Shown one piece after another: positions 45,540 through 58,360 of a stretch of DNA of 64,000 nt (positions are counted from its first letter, which is position 1; every line of letters begins with the position of its first letter). The stretch comes from Siphonodentalium dalli (Eukaryota; Mollusca; Scaphopoda; Gadilida; Siphonodentaliidae). Where the stretch lies: NCBI GenBank assembly GCA_032622095.1, contig CP136061.1, positions 14,769,287 through 14,833,286 of the forward strand, written 5' to 3'. Position numbers and translations under genes: made by a program. Below the pieces are notes generated by a model. It made no database searches. It had not been told where the DNA came from and saw only the letters and a list, made by a program, of their open reading frames with translations.

Positions 45540-48500
45540 AGATGTCTGCATAAGGTCGGATTATTTAAAGAGTCTCCCGAATGTCGTTTCATGTTGTTAG
45601 GTATATGTATATCATTACATGGTATTGGTTATAATAATTAAAGGCACGGTCGCCGTTCGTTGCAGAACTATTCATATGTGATCAAATCGCCACCAACAGA
45701 TGGAATATTAAAATATATATAGCTTTGTCGAGATGTCTCCCTAAGGTCGGATTATTTCAAGAGTCTCCCTAATGTCGTTAATTTTGTTAGCTATATGTAT
45801 ATGTATATCAGTACATGGCATTGGTTATAATAATTAAAGGCACGGGTGGCGTTCGTTGCAGAACTATTCATATGTGATCAAATCGCCACCAACAGATGCA
45901 ATATTAAAACATGTACAGTTTTGTTCATATGCAAACGTAATCAGCGCGTGAATAGTGTATTGTCCTCAATGTGTACGATGATTGCGTAAACAACAGCATG
46001 CTCGTGTTACAGAAGTTTTGCTTCTGTTTACAAAACACAACGCAATCATATTGGTTAATCACACAAACATTATATAAACGCTCTTCATTATTTCCATATA
46101 AGAAAAATAGTAACAATCAACGCTCTTTATGCTTACCATATCCGGATCTATACAAAAGTCAGGAAACGTAACGGTTTTTTCCTTTTGTTTGCACAACAAA
46201 GTGAAAACAATTGACAATAACATACTGTTTATGCCATATTTCTGTATGATATAACAACAACTTCTGCCTATATTTTACTATTTCTGTTTATGGCGGTTTT
46301 TGACGGAGATGAATATTTTAATAGCATACCCACCGCCAACACCGCCCGTATCTTTAATATGAGCAATAAAAGATGTTTTTTTATTAATACCAAATGCTCT
46401 CACCATACACAGAAGCTGCACGTTGCATGGAAAATGATATATTGAGATGTCTGCTTAAGGTCGGATTATTTCAAGAGTCTCCCGAATGTCGTTTCATGTT
46501 GTTAGGTATATGTATATCATTACATGGTATTGGTTATAATAATTAAAGGCACGGGCGGCATTCGTTGCAGAACTATTCATATGTGATCAAATCGCCACCA
46601 ACAGATGGAATATTAAAATATATATAGCTTTGTCGAGATGTCTCCCTAAGGTCGGATTATTTCAAGAGTCTCCCTAATGTCGTTAATTTTGTTAGCTATA
46701 TGTATATGTATATCAGGACATGGCATTGGTTATAATAATTAAAGGCACGGGCGGTGTTCGTTGCTGAAATATTAATATGTGGTCAAATCGCCACCAACAG
46801 ATGGAATATTAAAATATGTACAGTTTTGTTCATATGCAAACGTAATCAGCACATGAATAGTGTATTGTCCTCAATGTGTACGATGATTGCGTAAACAACA
46901 GCATGCTCGTGTTATAAAAGTTTTGCTTCTGTTTACATAACACAACGCAATCATATTAGTTAATCACACAAACATTATATAAACGCTCTTCATTATTTCC
47001 ATATAAGAAATATAGTAACAAATAACGCTCTTTATGCTTACCATATCCGGATCTATACAAAAGTCAGGAAACGTAACGTAAAGTTTATGCCATAGTTCTG
47101 TATGATATAACAACAAATTCTGCCTATATTTTACTATTTCTGTTTATGGCGGTTTTTGACGGAGCTGAATATTTTAACAGCATACCCACCGCCAAAGACA
47201 GCCCGTATCTTTAATATGAGCAATAAAAGATGTTTTTTTATTAATACCAAATGCTCTCACCATACCCAGAAGCTGCACGTTGCATGGAAAATGATATATT
47301 GAGATGTCTGCCTAAGGTCGGATTATTTCAAGAGTCTCCCGAATGTCGTGTCATGTTGTTAGGTATATGTATATCATTACATGGTATTGGTTATAATAAT
47401 TAAAGGCACGGGCGGCGTTCGTTGCAGAACTATTCATATGTGATCAAATCGCCACCAACAGATGGAATATTAAAATATATATAGCTGTGTCGAGATGTCT
47501 CCCTAAGGTCGGATTATTTCAAGAGTCTCCCTAATGTCGTTAATTTTGTTAGCTATATGTATATGTATATCAGTACATGGCATTGGTTATAATAATTAAA
47601 GGCACGGGCGGTGTTCGTTGCAGAAATATTAATATGTGGTAAAATCGCCACCAACAGATGGAATATTAAAATATGTACAGTTTTGTTCATATGCAAACGT
47701 AATCAGCGCACGAATAGTGTATTGTCCTCAATGTGTACGATGATTGCGTAAACAACAGCATGCTCGTGTTACCGAAGTTTTGCTTCTGTTTACATAACAC
47801 AACGCAATCATATTGGTTAATCACACAAACATTATATAAACGCTCTTCATTACTTCCATATAAGAAAAATAGTAACAAACAACGCTCTTTATGCTTACCA
47901 TATCCGGATCTATACAAAAGTCAGGAAACGTAACGGTTTTTTCCTTTAGTTTGCACAACAAAGTGAAAACAATTGACAAGAACATACTGTTTATGCCATA
48001 TTTCTGTATGATATAAAAAACAACAAATTCTGCCTATATTTTACTATTTCTGTTTATGGCGGTTTTTGACGGAGATGAATATTTTAACAGCATACCCACC
48101 GCCAACACCGCCCGTATCTATAATATGAGCAATAAAAGATGTTTTTTATTAATACCAAATGCTCTCACCATACCCAGAAGCTGCACGTTGCATGGAAAAT
48201 GATATATTGAGATGTCTGTCTAAGGTCGGATTATTTCAAGAGTCTCCCGAATGTCGTTTCATGTTGTTAGGTATATGTATATCATTACATGGTATTGGTT
48301 ATAATAATTAAAGGCACGGGCGGCGTTCGTTGCAGAACTATTCATATGTAATCAAATCGCCACCAACAGATGGAATATTAAAATATATATAGCTTTGTCG
48401 AGATGTCTCCCTAAGGTCGGATTATTTCAAGAGTCTCCCTAATGTCGTTAATTTTGTTAGCTATATGTATATGTATATCAGTACATGGCATTGGTTATAA

Positions 48501-50021
48501 TAATTAAAGGCACGGGCGGCGTTCGTTGCAGAAGTATTAATATGTGGTCAAATCGCCACCAACAGATGGAATATTAAAATATGTACAGTTTTGTTCATAT
48601 GCAAACGTAATCAGCGCGTGAATAGTGTATTGTCCTCAATGTGTACGATGATTGCGTAAACAACAGCATGCTCGTGTTACAGAAGTTTTGCTTCTGTTTA
48701 CATAACACAACGCAATCATATTGGTTAATCACACAAACATTATATAAACGCTCTTCATTATTTCCATATAAGAACAATAGTAACAAACAACGCTCTTTAT
48801 GCTTACCATATCCGGATCTATACAAAAGTCAGGAAACGTAACGGTTTTTTCCTTTTGTTTGCACAACAAAGTGAAAACAATTGACAATAACATACTGTTT
48901 ATGCCATATTTCTGTATGATATAACAAAACATTCTGCCTATATTTTACTATTTCTGTTTATGGCTGTTTTTGAAGGAGATGAATATTTTAACAGCATACC
49001 CACCGCCAAAGACAGCCCATATCTTTAATATGAGCAATAAAAGATGTTTTTTTATTAATACCAAATGCTCTCACCATACCCAGAAGCTGCACGTTGCATG
49101 GAAAATGATATATTGAGATGTTTGCCTAAGGTCGGATTATTTCAAGAGTCTCCCGAATGTCGTTTCATGTTGTTAGGTATATGTATATCATTACATGGTA
49201 TTGGTTATAATAGTTAAAGGCACGGGCGGCGTTCGTTGCAGAACTATTCATATGTGATCAAATCGCCACCAACAGATGGAATATTAAAATATATATAGCT
49301 GTGTCGAGATGTCTCCCTAAGGTCGGATTATTTCAAGAGTCTACCTAATGTCGTTAATTTTGTTAGCTATATGTATATGTATATCAGTACATGGCATTGG
49401 TTATAATAATTAAAGGCACGGGCGGTGTTCGTTGCAGAAATATTAATATGTGGTCAAATCGCCACCAACAGATGGAATATTAAAATATGTACAGTTTTGT
49501 TCATATGCAAACGTAATCAGCGCACGAATAGTGTATTGTCCTCAATGTGTACGATGATTGCGTAAACAACAGCATGCTCGTGTTACAGAAGTTTTGTTTC
49601 TGTTTACATAACACAACGCAATCATATTGGTTAATCACACAAACATTATATAAACGCTCTTCATTATTTCCATATAAGAAAAATAGTAACAAACAACGCT
49701 CTTTATGCTTACCATATCCGGATCTATACAATAGTCAGGAAACGTAACGGTTTTTTCCTTTTGTTTGCACAACAAAGTGAAAACAATTGACAATAACATA
49801 CTGTTTATGCCATATTTCTGTATGATATAACAACTTCTGCCTATATTTTACTATTTCTGTTTATGGCGGTTTTTGACGGAGATGAATATTTTAACAGCAT
49901 ACCCACCGCCAACACCGCCCGTATCTTTAATATGAGCAATAAAAGATGTTTTTTTATTAATACCAAATGCTCTCATCATACCCAGAAGCTGCACGTTGCA
50001 TGGAAAATGATATATTGAGAT
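45540..50021 (+). repeat. Higher-order repeat B, copy 1 (4,482 bp, five monomers)
   Basis: Marker variants recur 4,482 bases later: TTATTTAAAGAGTCTCCC, GGCACGGTCGCCG, ACAGATGCAATATTAAAACA, GTGTTATAAAAGTTTTG and GAGTCTACCTAATG. Monomer spacings are 905, 857, 908, 906 and 906. Confidence 0.85.
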
Positions 50022-53000
50022 GTCTGCCTAAGGTCGGATTATTTAAAGAGTCTCCCGAATGTCGTTTCATGTTGTTAGGTATATGTATATCATTACATGG
50101 TATTGGTTATAATAATTAAAGGCACGGTCGCCGTTCGTTGCAGAACTATTCATATGTGATCAAATCGCCACCAACAGATGGAATATTAAAATATATATAG
50201 CTTTGTCGAGATGTCTCCCTAAGGTCGGATTATTTCAAGAGTCTCCCTAATGTCGTTAATTTTGTTAGCTATATATATGTATATGTATATCAGTACATGG
50301 CATTGGTTCTAATAATTAAAGGCACGGGTGGCGTTCGTTGCAGAACTATTCATATGTGATCAAATCGCCACCAACAGATGCAATATTAAAACATGTACAG
50401 TTTTGTTCATATGCAAACGTAATCAGCGCGTGAATAGTGTATTGTCCTCAATGTGTACGATGATTGCGTAAACAACAGCATGCTCGTGTTACAGAAGTTT
50501 TGCTTCTGTTTACAAAACACAACGCAATCATATTGGTTAATCACACAAACATTATATAAACGCTCTTCATTATTTCCATATAAGAAAAATAGTAACAAAC
50601 AACGCTCTTTATGCTTACCATATCCGGATCTATACAAAAGTCAGGAAACGTAACGGTTTTTTCCTTTTGTTTGCACAACAAAGTGAAAACAATTGACAAT
50701 AACATACTGTTTATGCCATATTTCTGTATGATATAACAACAACTTCTGCCTATATTTTACTATTTCTGTTTATGGCGGTTTTTGACGGAGATGAATATTT
50801 TAATAGCATAACCACCGCCAACACCGCCCGTATCTTTAATATGAGCAATAAAAGATGTTTTTTTATTAATACCAAATGCTCTCACCATACCCAGAAGCTG
50901 CACGTTGCATGGAAAATGATATATTGAGATGTCTGCTTAAGGTCGGATTATTTCAAGAGTCTCCCGAATGTCGTTTCATGTTGTTAGGTATATGTATATC
51001 ATTACATGGTATTGGTTATAATAATTAAAGGCACGGGCGGCATTCGTTGCAGAACTATTCATATGTGATCAAATCGCCACCAACAGATGGAATATTAAAA
51101 TATATATAGCTTTGTCGAGATGTCTCCCTAAGGTCGGATTATTTCAAGAGTCTCCCTAATGTCGTTAATTTTGTTAGCTATATGTATATGTATATCAGGA
51201 CATGGCATTGGTTATAATAATTAAAGGCACGGGCGGTGTTCGTTGCAGAAATATTAATATGTGGTCAAATCGCCACCAACAGATGGAATATTAAAATATG
51301 TACAGTTTTGTTCATATGCAAACGTAATCAGCCCATGAATAGTGTATTGTCCTCAATGTGTACGATGATTGCGTAAACAACAGCATGCTCGTGTTATAAA
51401 AGTTTTGCTTCTGTTTACATAACACAACGCAATCATATTAGTTAATCACACAAACATTATATAAACGCTCTTCATTATTTCCATATAAGAAATATAGTAA
51501 CAAACAACGCTCTTTATGCTTACCATATCCGGATCTATACAAAAGTCAGGAAACGTAACGTAAAGTTTATGCCATAGTTCTGTATGATATAACAACAAAT
51601 TCTGCCTATATTTTACTATTTCTGTTTATGGCGGTTTTTGACGGAGCTGAATATTTTAACAGCATACCCACCGCCAAAGACAGCCCGTATCTTTAATATG
51701 ACCAATAAAAGATGTTTTTTTATTAATACCAAATGCTCTCACCATACCCAGAAGCTGCACGTTGCATGGAAAATGATATATTGAGATGTCTGCCTAAGGT
51801 CGGATTATTTCAAGAGTCTCCCGAATGTCGTTTCATGTTGTTAGGTATATGTATATCATTACATGGTATTGGTTATAATAATTAAAGGCACGGGCGGCGT
51901 TCGTTGCAGAACTATTCATATGTGATCAAATCGCCACCAACAGATGGAATATTAAAATATATATAGCTTTGTCGAGATGTCTCCCTAAGGTCGGATTATT
52001 TCAAGAGTCTCCCTAATGTCGTTAATGTTGTTAGCTATATGTATATGTATATCAGTACATGGCATTGGTTATAATAATTAAAGGCACGGGCGGTGTTCGT
52101 TGCAGAAATATTAATATGTGGTCAAATCGCCACCAACAGATGGAATATTAAAATATGTACAGTTTTGTTCATATGCAAACGCAATCAGCGCACGAATAGA
52201 GTATTGTCCTCAATGTGTACGATGATTGCGTAAACAACAGCATGCTCGTGTTACCGAAGTTTTGCTTCTGTTTACATAACACAACGCAATCATATTGGTT
52301 AATCACACAAACATTATATAAACGCTCTTCAATACTTCCATATACGAAAAATAGTAACAGACAACGCTCTTTATGCTTACCATATCCGGATCTATACAAA
52401 AGTCAGGAAACGTAACGGTTTTTTCCTTTAGTTTGCACAACAAAGTGAAAACAATTGACAATAACATACTGTTTATGTCATATTTCTGTATGATATAAAA
52501 AACAACAAATTCTGCCTATATTTTACTATTTCTGTTTATGGCGGTTTTTGACGGAGATGAATATTTTAACAGCATACCCACCGCCAACACCGCCCGTATC
52601 TATAATATGAGCAATAAAAGATGTTTTTTATTAATACCAAATGCTCTCACCATACACAGAAGCTGCACGTTGCATGGAAAATGATATATTGAGATGTCTG
52701 TCTAATGTCGGATTATTTCAAGAGTCTCCCGAATGTCGTTTCATGTTGTTAGGTATATGTATATCATTACATGGTATTGGTTATAATAATTAAAGGCACG
52801 GGCGGCGTTCGTTGCAATACTATTCATGTGTAATCAAATCGCCACCAACAGATGGAATATTAAAATATATATAGCTTTGTCGAGATGTCTCCCTAAGGTC
52901 GGATTATTTCAAGAGTCTCCATAATGTCGTTAATTTTGTTAGCTATATGTATATGTATATCAGTACATGGCATTGGTTATAATAATTAAAGGCACGGGCG

Positions 53001-53930
53001 GTGTTCGTTGCAGAAGTATTAATATGTGGTCAAATCGCCACCAACAGATGGAATTTTAAAATATGTACAGTTTTGTTCATATGCAAACGTAATCAGCGCG
53101 TGAATAGTGTATTGTCCTCAATGTGTACGATGATTGCGTAAACAACAGCATGCTCGTGTTACAGAAGTTTTGCTTCTGTTTACATAACACAGCGCAATCA
53201 TATTGGTTAATCACACAAACATTATATCAACGCTCTTCATTATTTCCATATAAGAACAATAGTAACAAACAACGCTCTTTATGCTTACCATATCCGGATC
53301 TATACAAAAGTCAGGAAACGTAACGGTTTTTTCCTTTTGTTTGCACAACAAAGTGAAAACAATTGACAATAACATACTGTTTATGCCATATTTCTGTATG
53401 ATATAACAAAACATTCTGCCTATATTTTACTATTTCTGTTTATGGCTGTTTTTGAAGGAGATGAATATTTTAACAGCATACCCACCGCCAAAGACAGCCC
53501 ATATCTTTAATATGAGCAATAAAAGATGTTTTTTTTATTAATACCAAATGCTCTCACCATACCCAGAAGCTGCACGTTGCATGGAAAATGATATATTGAG
53601 ATGTTTGCCTAAGGTCGGATTATTTCAAGAGTCTCCCGAATGTCGTTTCATGTTGTTAGGTATATGTATATCATTACATGGTATTGGTTATAATAGTTAA
53701 AGGCACGGGCGGCGTTCGTTGCAGAACTATTCATATGTGATCAAATCGCCACCAACAGATGGAATATTAAAATATATATAGCTGTGTCGAGATGTCTCCC
53801 TAAGGTCGGATTATTTCAAGAGTCTACCTAATGTCGTTAATTTTGTTAGCTATATGTATATGTATATCAGTACATGGCATTGGTTATAATAATTAAAGGC
53901 ACGGGCGGTGTTCGTTGCAGAAATATTAAT
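50022..53930 (+). repeat. Higher-order repeat B, copy 2 (incomplete)
   Basis: Follows copy 1 variant by variant to about 53930, then continues as an ordinary monomer. It shows more private substitutions than the two copies of repeat A (for example at 52335-52365), so it looks older. Confidence 0.85.
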
Positions 53931-55680
53931 ATGTGGTCTAATCGCCACCAACAGATGGAATATTAAAATATATACAGGTTTGTTCATATGCAAACGTAAT
54001 CAGCGCATGAATAGTGTATTGTCCTCAATGTGTACGATGATTGCGTAAACAGCATGCTCGTGTTACAGAAGTTTTGCTTCTGTTTACATAACACAACGCA
54101 ATCATATTGGTTAATCACACAAACATTATATAAACGCTCTTCATTATTTCCATATAAGAAAACTAGTAACAAACAACGCACTTTATGCTTACCATATCCG
54201 GATCTATACAAAAGTCAGGAAACGTAACGGTTTTTTCCTTTTGTTTGCACAACAAAGTGAAAACAATTGACAACAACATACTGTTTATGCCATATTTCTG
54301 TATGATATAACAACAAATTCTGCCTATATTTTACTATTTCTGTTTATGGCGGTTTTTGACGGAGATGAATATTTTAACATCATACCCACCGCCAACACCG
54401 CCCGTATCTATAATATGAGCAATAAAAGATGTTTTTTTTATTAATACCAAATGCTCTCACCATATCCAGAAGCTGCACGTTGCATGGAAAATGATATATT
54501 GAGATGTCTGCCTAAGGTCGGATTATTTCAAGAGTCTCCCGAATGTCGTTTCATGTTCTTAGGTATATGTATATCATTACATGGTATTGGTTATAATAAT
54601 TTAAGGCACGGGCGGCGTTCGTTGCAGAACTATTCATATGTGATCAAATCGCCACCAACAGATGGAATATTAAAATATATATAGCTTTGTCGAGATGTCT
54701 CCCTAAGGTCGGATTATTTCAAGAGTCTCCCTAATGTCGTTAATTTTGTTAGCTATATGTATATGTATATCAGGACATGGCATTGGTTATAATAATTAAA
54801 GGCACGGGCGGTGTTCGTTGCAGAAATATTAATATGTGGTCAAATCGCCACCAACAGATGGAATATTAAAATATGTACAGTTTTGTTCATATGTGCAAAC
54901 GTAATCAGCGCGTGAATAGTGTATTGTCCTCAATGTGTACGATGATTGCGTAAACAACAGCATGCTCGTGTTACAGAAGTTTTGCTTCTGTTTACATAAC
55001 ACAACGCAATTATAGTGGTTAATCACACAAACATTATATAAACGCTCTTTATTATTTCCATATAAGGAAAGTAGTAACAAAAAACGCTCTTTATGTTTAC
55101 CATATCCGGATCTAAATAAAACCTAGGAAAGGTAACGTTGTTTGCTTTTGTTTACGTATCACATTTGACGGATGTGAATATGTTAGTAGCATGCCCACCG
55201 CCGACACTGGCCGTATCTTTTATATAGCAATAAAAGATTTTTTGTTCGTTTGATACCAAATGCTCTCACCATAACCAGAAGCTTTACGTTGCATAGAAAA
55301 TGATATATCGAGATGTCTCGCCATCAACATATGGAATATTAAAGCATTGTTCATATGCAAACATAATGGGGCGTAAATAGTGTATTGTGTAATAGTATAC
55401 TGTCTTCAATGTGTGCGATGATTGCCAACACCGCCCGTATCTTTGATATAGCAATAAAAGATGTTTATTTTTTCGATTAATAACAAATGCCCTCACCTTA
55501 CCCAGAAGCTACGCGTTGCATAGAAAATGATATATCGAGATTCTCCATAAGGTCGGATTATTTCAAGAGTCTCCCAAAGGTTTATGGCTGTTTTTGACGG
55601 AGGTGAATATTTTAACAGCATACCCACTGCCAACGCCGCCCGTATCTTTAATATAGCAATAAGCAGTTATCAACGTATGA

Positions 55681-57183
55681 TATCTCCATTCGTCGTTTAT
55701 TTACATGTCTTCATGACATATGACACTTTCCGACAAACACTTTAAGGACATTTCTAACGGGACAATGTTTTCGTTTGAAACGTGTGGGGGAGGGGTTGTG
55801 TGTCTTTGTTCAGTCATATACTCATTGTAGCAAATGAACACACCCAGCTTCATATGTCGAGTTGTTTGTAGATGCGATCGCGAATCGCGATGGAGAGTTC
55901 AAACAATAATGAATATTTCATAATTACCCTCTAATTTGGTTGTTAAAAATAGATAATGACGACGTGTGCATAGATACATTACCAGACAACAAGTGATCAT
56001 TGAGCGCTAAACGTTTTAGTTGATTGTTCGATCGTTTTGTAATTATAATAAGCTGGATGCGTGCCGGGCCACATCGTTTGCGCCACCCAGACCTTGCTTT
56101 TTGACGCTGTTGGGAGACAATATTCAGAAGAAAATACTAAATGCTTGCATATAGAAATGAAATTGATGAGCGTTTGTACATGTATGGTTTAAAATGAAAG
56201 AATCAATCGTCGACCCACCCATGGCGATAAAGATGCCATTGTTGGATAAATGGGCTAAATTTGTCAGATTTTCTAGTGATGGTAAACGGGGGTATTGTAT
56301 CGATCCCCTTGACTTTAATAATACTACCGTACTATTAACGTAAAACGTGCATCCAAACTGCCTCTATCCGAGTACATGTATAATAGGGACAGCGCATAGA
56401 GGCCGTTTGGATGCATGGAATGGGAGCGGAGCGCGTTGCAAGTCCATGTGCACTGGTTAATATATTCATTTCCGCTTTAGCTAACAACTTGCCTGATTGC
56501 CAACAAATGCATACAGGGCAATTGGCTGCATGATATTATATTGTCCTTATGAAGGCAGCTTGGGGAGGTGCGGTCCGTGTCATGTTTATGTTGCGCACTT
56601 GGCAGAACCGGCCGTAGGTTAACAATGCTGTTCTCGCTCGAGCTACCGAGATTGGAACACCTGTATATACATACATGTCTATTCTGCACGAGAGCATTTA
56701 CCGGTATTGCATCATTTGGTTAATGATTTATTTTGGCCTAATTATACCAAATGTGCTTGTCCCTATAAACATGCTGATGTCAACTTCCATGTACCATGCC
56801 ATGACCAATGTCCCAATTGTATGGATTGTATCCCGTGCTAAATTATTTAACGACAAAATCCGACCAAGATATGCACCAGAGAACATGTTTTGCCGGACGA
56901 CGCCAAATGCAAGTTATTTGTTTTCTCCCTCAACCAGATAACTTATATCAACCGAGGGCGTTTTGTAATAATGTCGTTTGGTCCCAAAAGGTTTGTCCTA
57001 CTGTTTGTTTTCTTCCTGAGGGGGTTTTGTCAGAGTACCATGACAAGATATCTGGACATCAATTCAAATTCAGATGTTTATTGAACATGGATTATCATCA
57101 GAACAAAATGAAAATATAACAATGATGACGATTTTATAAAAAAAAACAATGATGACGACTTACATAACATATAATCAAATAAC
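55681..57183. other. No gene recognised; one short hairpin element
   Basis: A hairpin at 56348-56415 has 20-base arms, TGCATCCAAACTGCCTCTAT and ATAGAGGCCGTTTGGATGCA, with one mismatched position. The stretch 56740-56910 (CCATGACCAATGTCCC, TATCCCGTGCTAAATT) may be a diverged relative of the 160-bp repeat at 21461. Open frames of up to 103 codons show no domain. Confidence 0.5.
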
Positions 57184-57187
57184 TTAA

Positions 57188-57635
57188 AGGCACGGGAGGC
57201 CTTAATTGTCGAAAATATTCATATCTGTTCCAAACACCGTAAACAGAAAAACATTAACACGCTTAGTGTTCAATGCATATATACCATGACAATCGCGTAA
57301 ACAACAGTATGTTATCATAAAGATCTACTATATTTTATCTGAACAAGAGCCTGGTTGTGTTACAGAAGACAGCACAATGCTGCTGGCTAATCACACACAA
57401 ATGGTATAAACGCTCTTTATTAGTTCCATATCAGGAATTCACCAACAAAGAACGCTCTTTATGTTTACCATAATAATATAAACAAACACCAGAAAAGTAA
57501 CTGTTTATGCTTTTTTTTTTTTACATAACAATGGTCAAACATATGTCTACATTTTGATGTTCTTTCTGTTTGTGCCGGTTTTTGACGGGTGGAAACATTT
57601 TGACAGGATACCCACCGCCACGGCCTCCCGTACCT
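57188..57635 (+). mobile_element. E1 (TTAA-bounded MITE), uninterrupted copy
   Basis: TTAA (57184-57187) is followed by AGGCACGGGAGGCC; the right end is GGCCTCCCGTACCT followed by TTCA, a decayed TTAA. The terminal inverted repeats agree at 13 of 14 positions. The interior carries an inverted-CCAAT-like GGCTAATCACACAC, TATAAACG and two AACGCTCTTTAT motifs 42 bases apart (57409 and 57451), followed by GGTTTTTGACGGGTGGAAAC and TACCCACCGCC. It has no coding capacity. It lies 726 bases upstream of the piggyBac gene. Confidence 0.8.
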
Positions 57636-58036
57636 TTCAACGTAGAACTGGATAGCTTCTATCTCATGACATGACTAGACTACTTTGTGGCACATGAGGG
57701 GTTTCTGAATTATGACGTAGACAGGACACCGATAATGATGAATGTTCACTAATCCTGATATAGCACCAGAGATAAAATGGGAAATAAACAGTATCCGTTA
57801 TCATGAAAGCCCTTGTTGCACTTCCATCCGAACTGTGTGGTGAACCATTGACCGATTTAATTTGGATATGGCTCAACATGAGCATTATGCCAAAGTTATA
57901 TTTGTCCCAGGAAAACTACGAAAACCAACAGCGTCTGTCCGAGTGTGCGTCATTTCGTCCGTGCATGCGCATTTTGGTTTGCGAACGATAACTTTAGTAA
58001 CGTTAAAATTGTATCAATTTTCTGCGCATGTTTTAT

Positions 58037-58158
58037 CTCTTTACTCCCCATAAGCGTCCCTGGACGCTTTTGCACTATTTCCACATAAGCGCATGTGGAC
58101 GCCTCGCAACATATCTCTAGACGCGCATAAGAGCGCGTTACCAGACTTCCCCACAAGC
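58037..58158. other. Cluster of four short GC-rich palindromes upstream of piggyBac gene
   Basis: AAGCGTCC-CT-GGACGCTT (58052-58069), CCACAT-AAGCGC-ATGTGG (58081-58098), ACGCGC-ATAAGA-GCGCGT (58121-58138) and an AAGCGCCCTAGAGCGCC variant (about 58155) lie about 35 bases apart in otherwise AT-rich DNA. They share an (A)AGCG(C/T)CC-like core. They could be subterminal protein-binding sites or hairpins of a 5' untranslated leader; the sequence does not decide. Confidence 0.5.
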
Positions 58159-58360
58159 GCCCTAGAGCGCCACACTAGGCCCAGACTGTACTAATGAGTT
58201 CGCCCCTATGCCCCCCGCTTTTGCTATGTTTCTAATCGAGACCACCCGGTTATGTCAACTCGTTATTTGCCTATCTAATAACAATAAACGTGGCACCGGG
58301 TGCATCGCGCGCGACACATGCTGTGTTACTTGGGTACCATTCTAAGTATTTACGAACAAC

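Larger units (their letters stand above)
31440..55680 (+). repeat. 24-kb satellite array built from E1 plus a spacer, about 26 monomers
   Basis: Monomers of about 905-908 bp follow one another head to tail. Each consists of an E1 element (TTAAAGGCACGGGCGG... to ...CCGCCCGTATCTTTAA, about 526 bases) and a spacer containing a further truncated E1 start and AGATGTC(T/C)(C/G)CCTAAGGTCGG blocks. Three length classes occur: the standard one; 857-860 bp, lacking about 50 bases in the GGTTTTTTCCTTTTGTTTGC region; and about 1,102 bp, with one extra 195-bp spacer subunit. A given point of the monomer recurs at 32842, 33749, 34606, 35511, 36418, 37278, 38380, 39481, 40388 and onward to about 54889. The first unit (31440-31970) and the tail (55130-55680) are degenerate. 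Most monomers carry a 76-codon minus-strand open frame in the E1 part. Confidence 0.95.

Noticed and set aside
31440-55680. Regular direct repeats might suggest a CRISPR array or a phage-type repeat system
   Set aside because: The unit is about 906 bp with no short repeat and unique spacer pattern, no cas-like genes are present, and the surrounding sequence is clearly animal-type.
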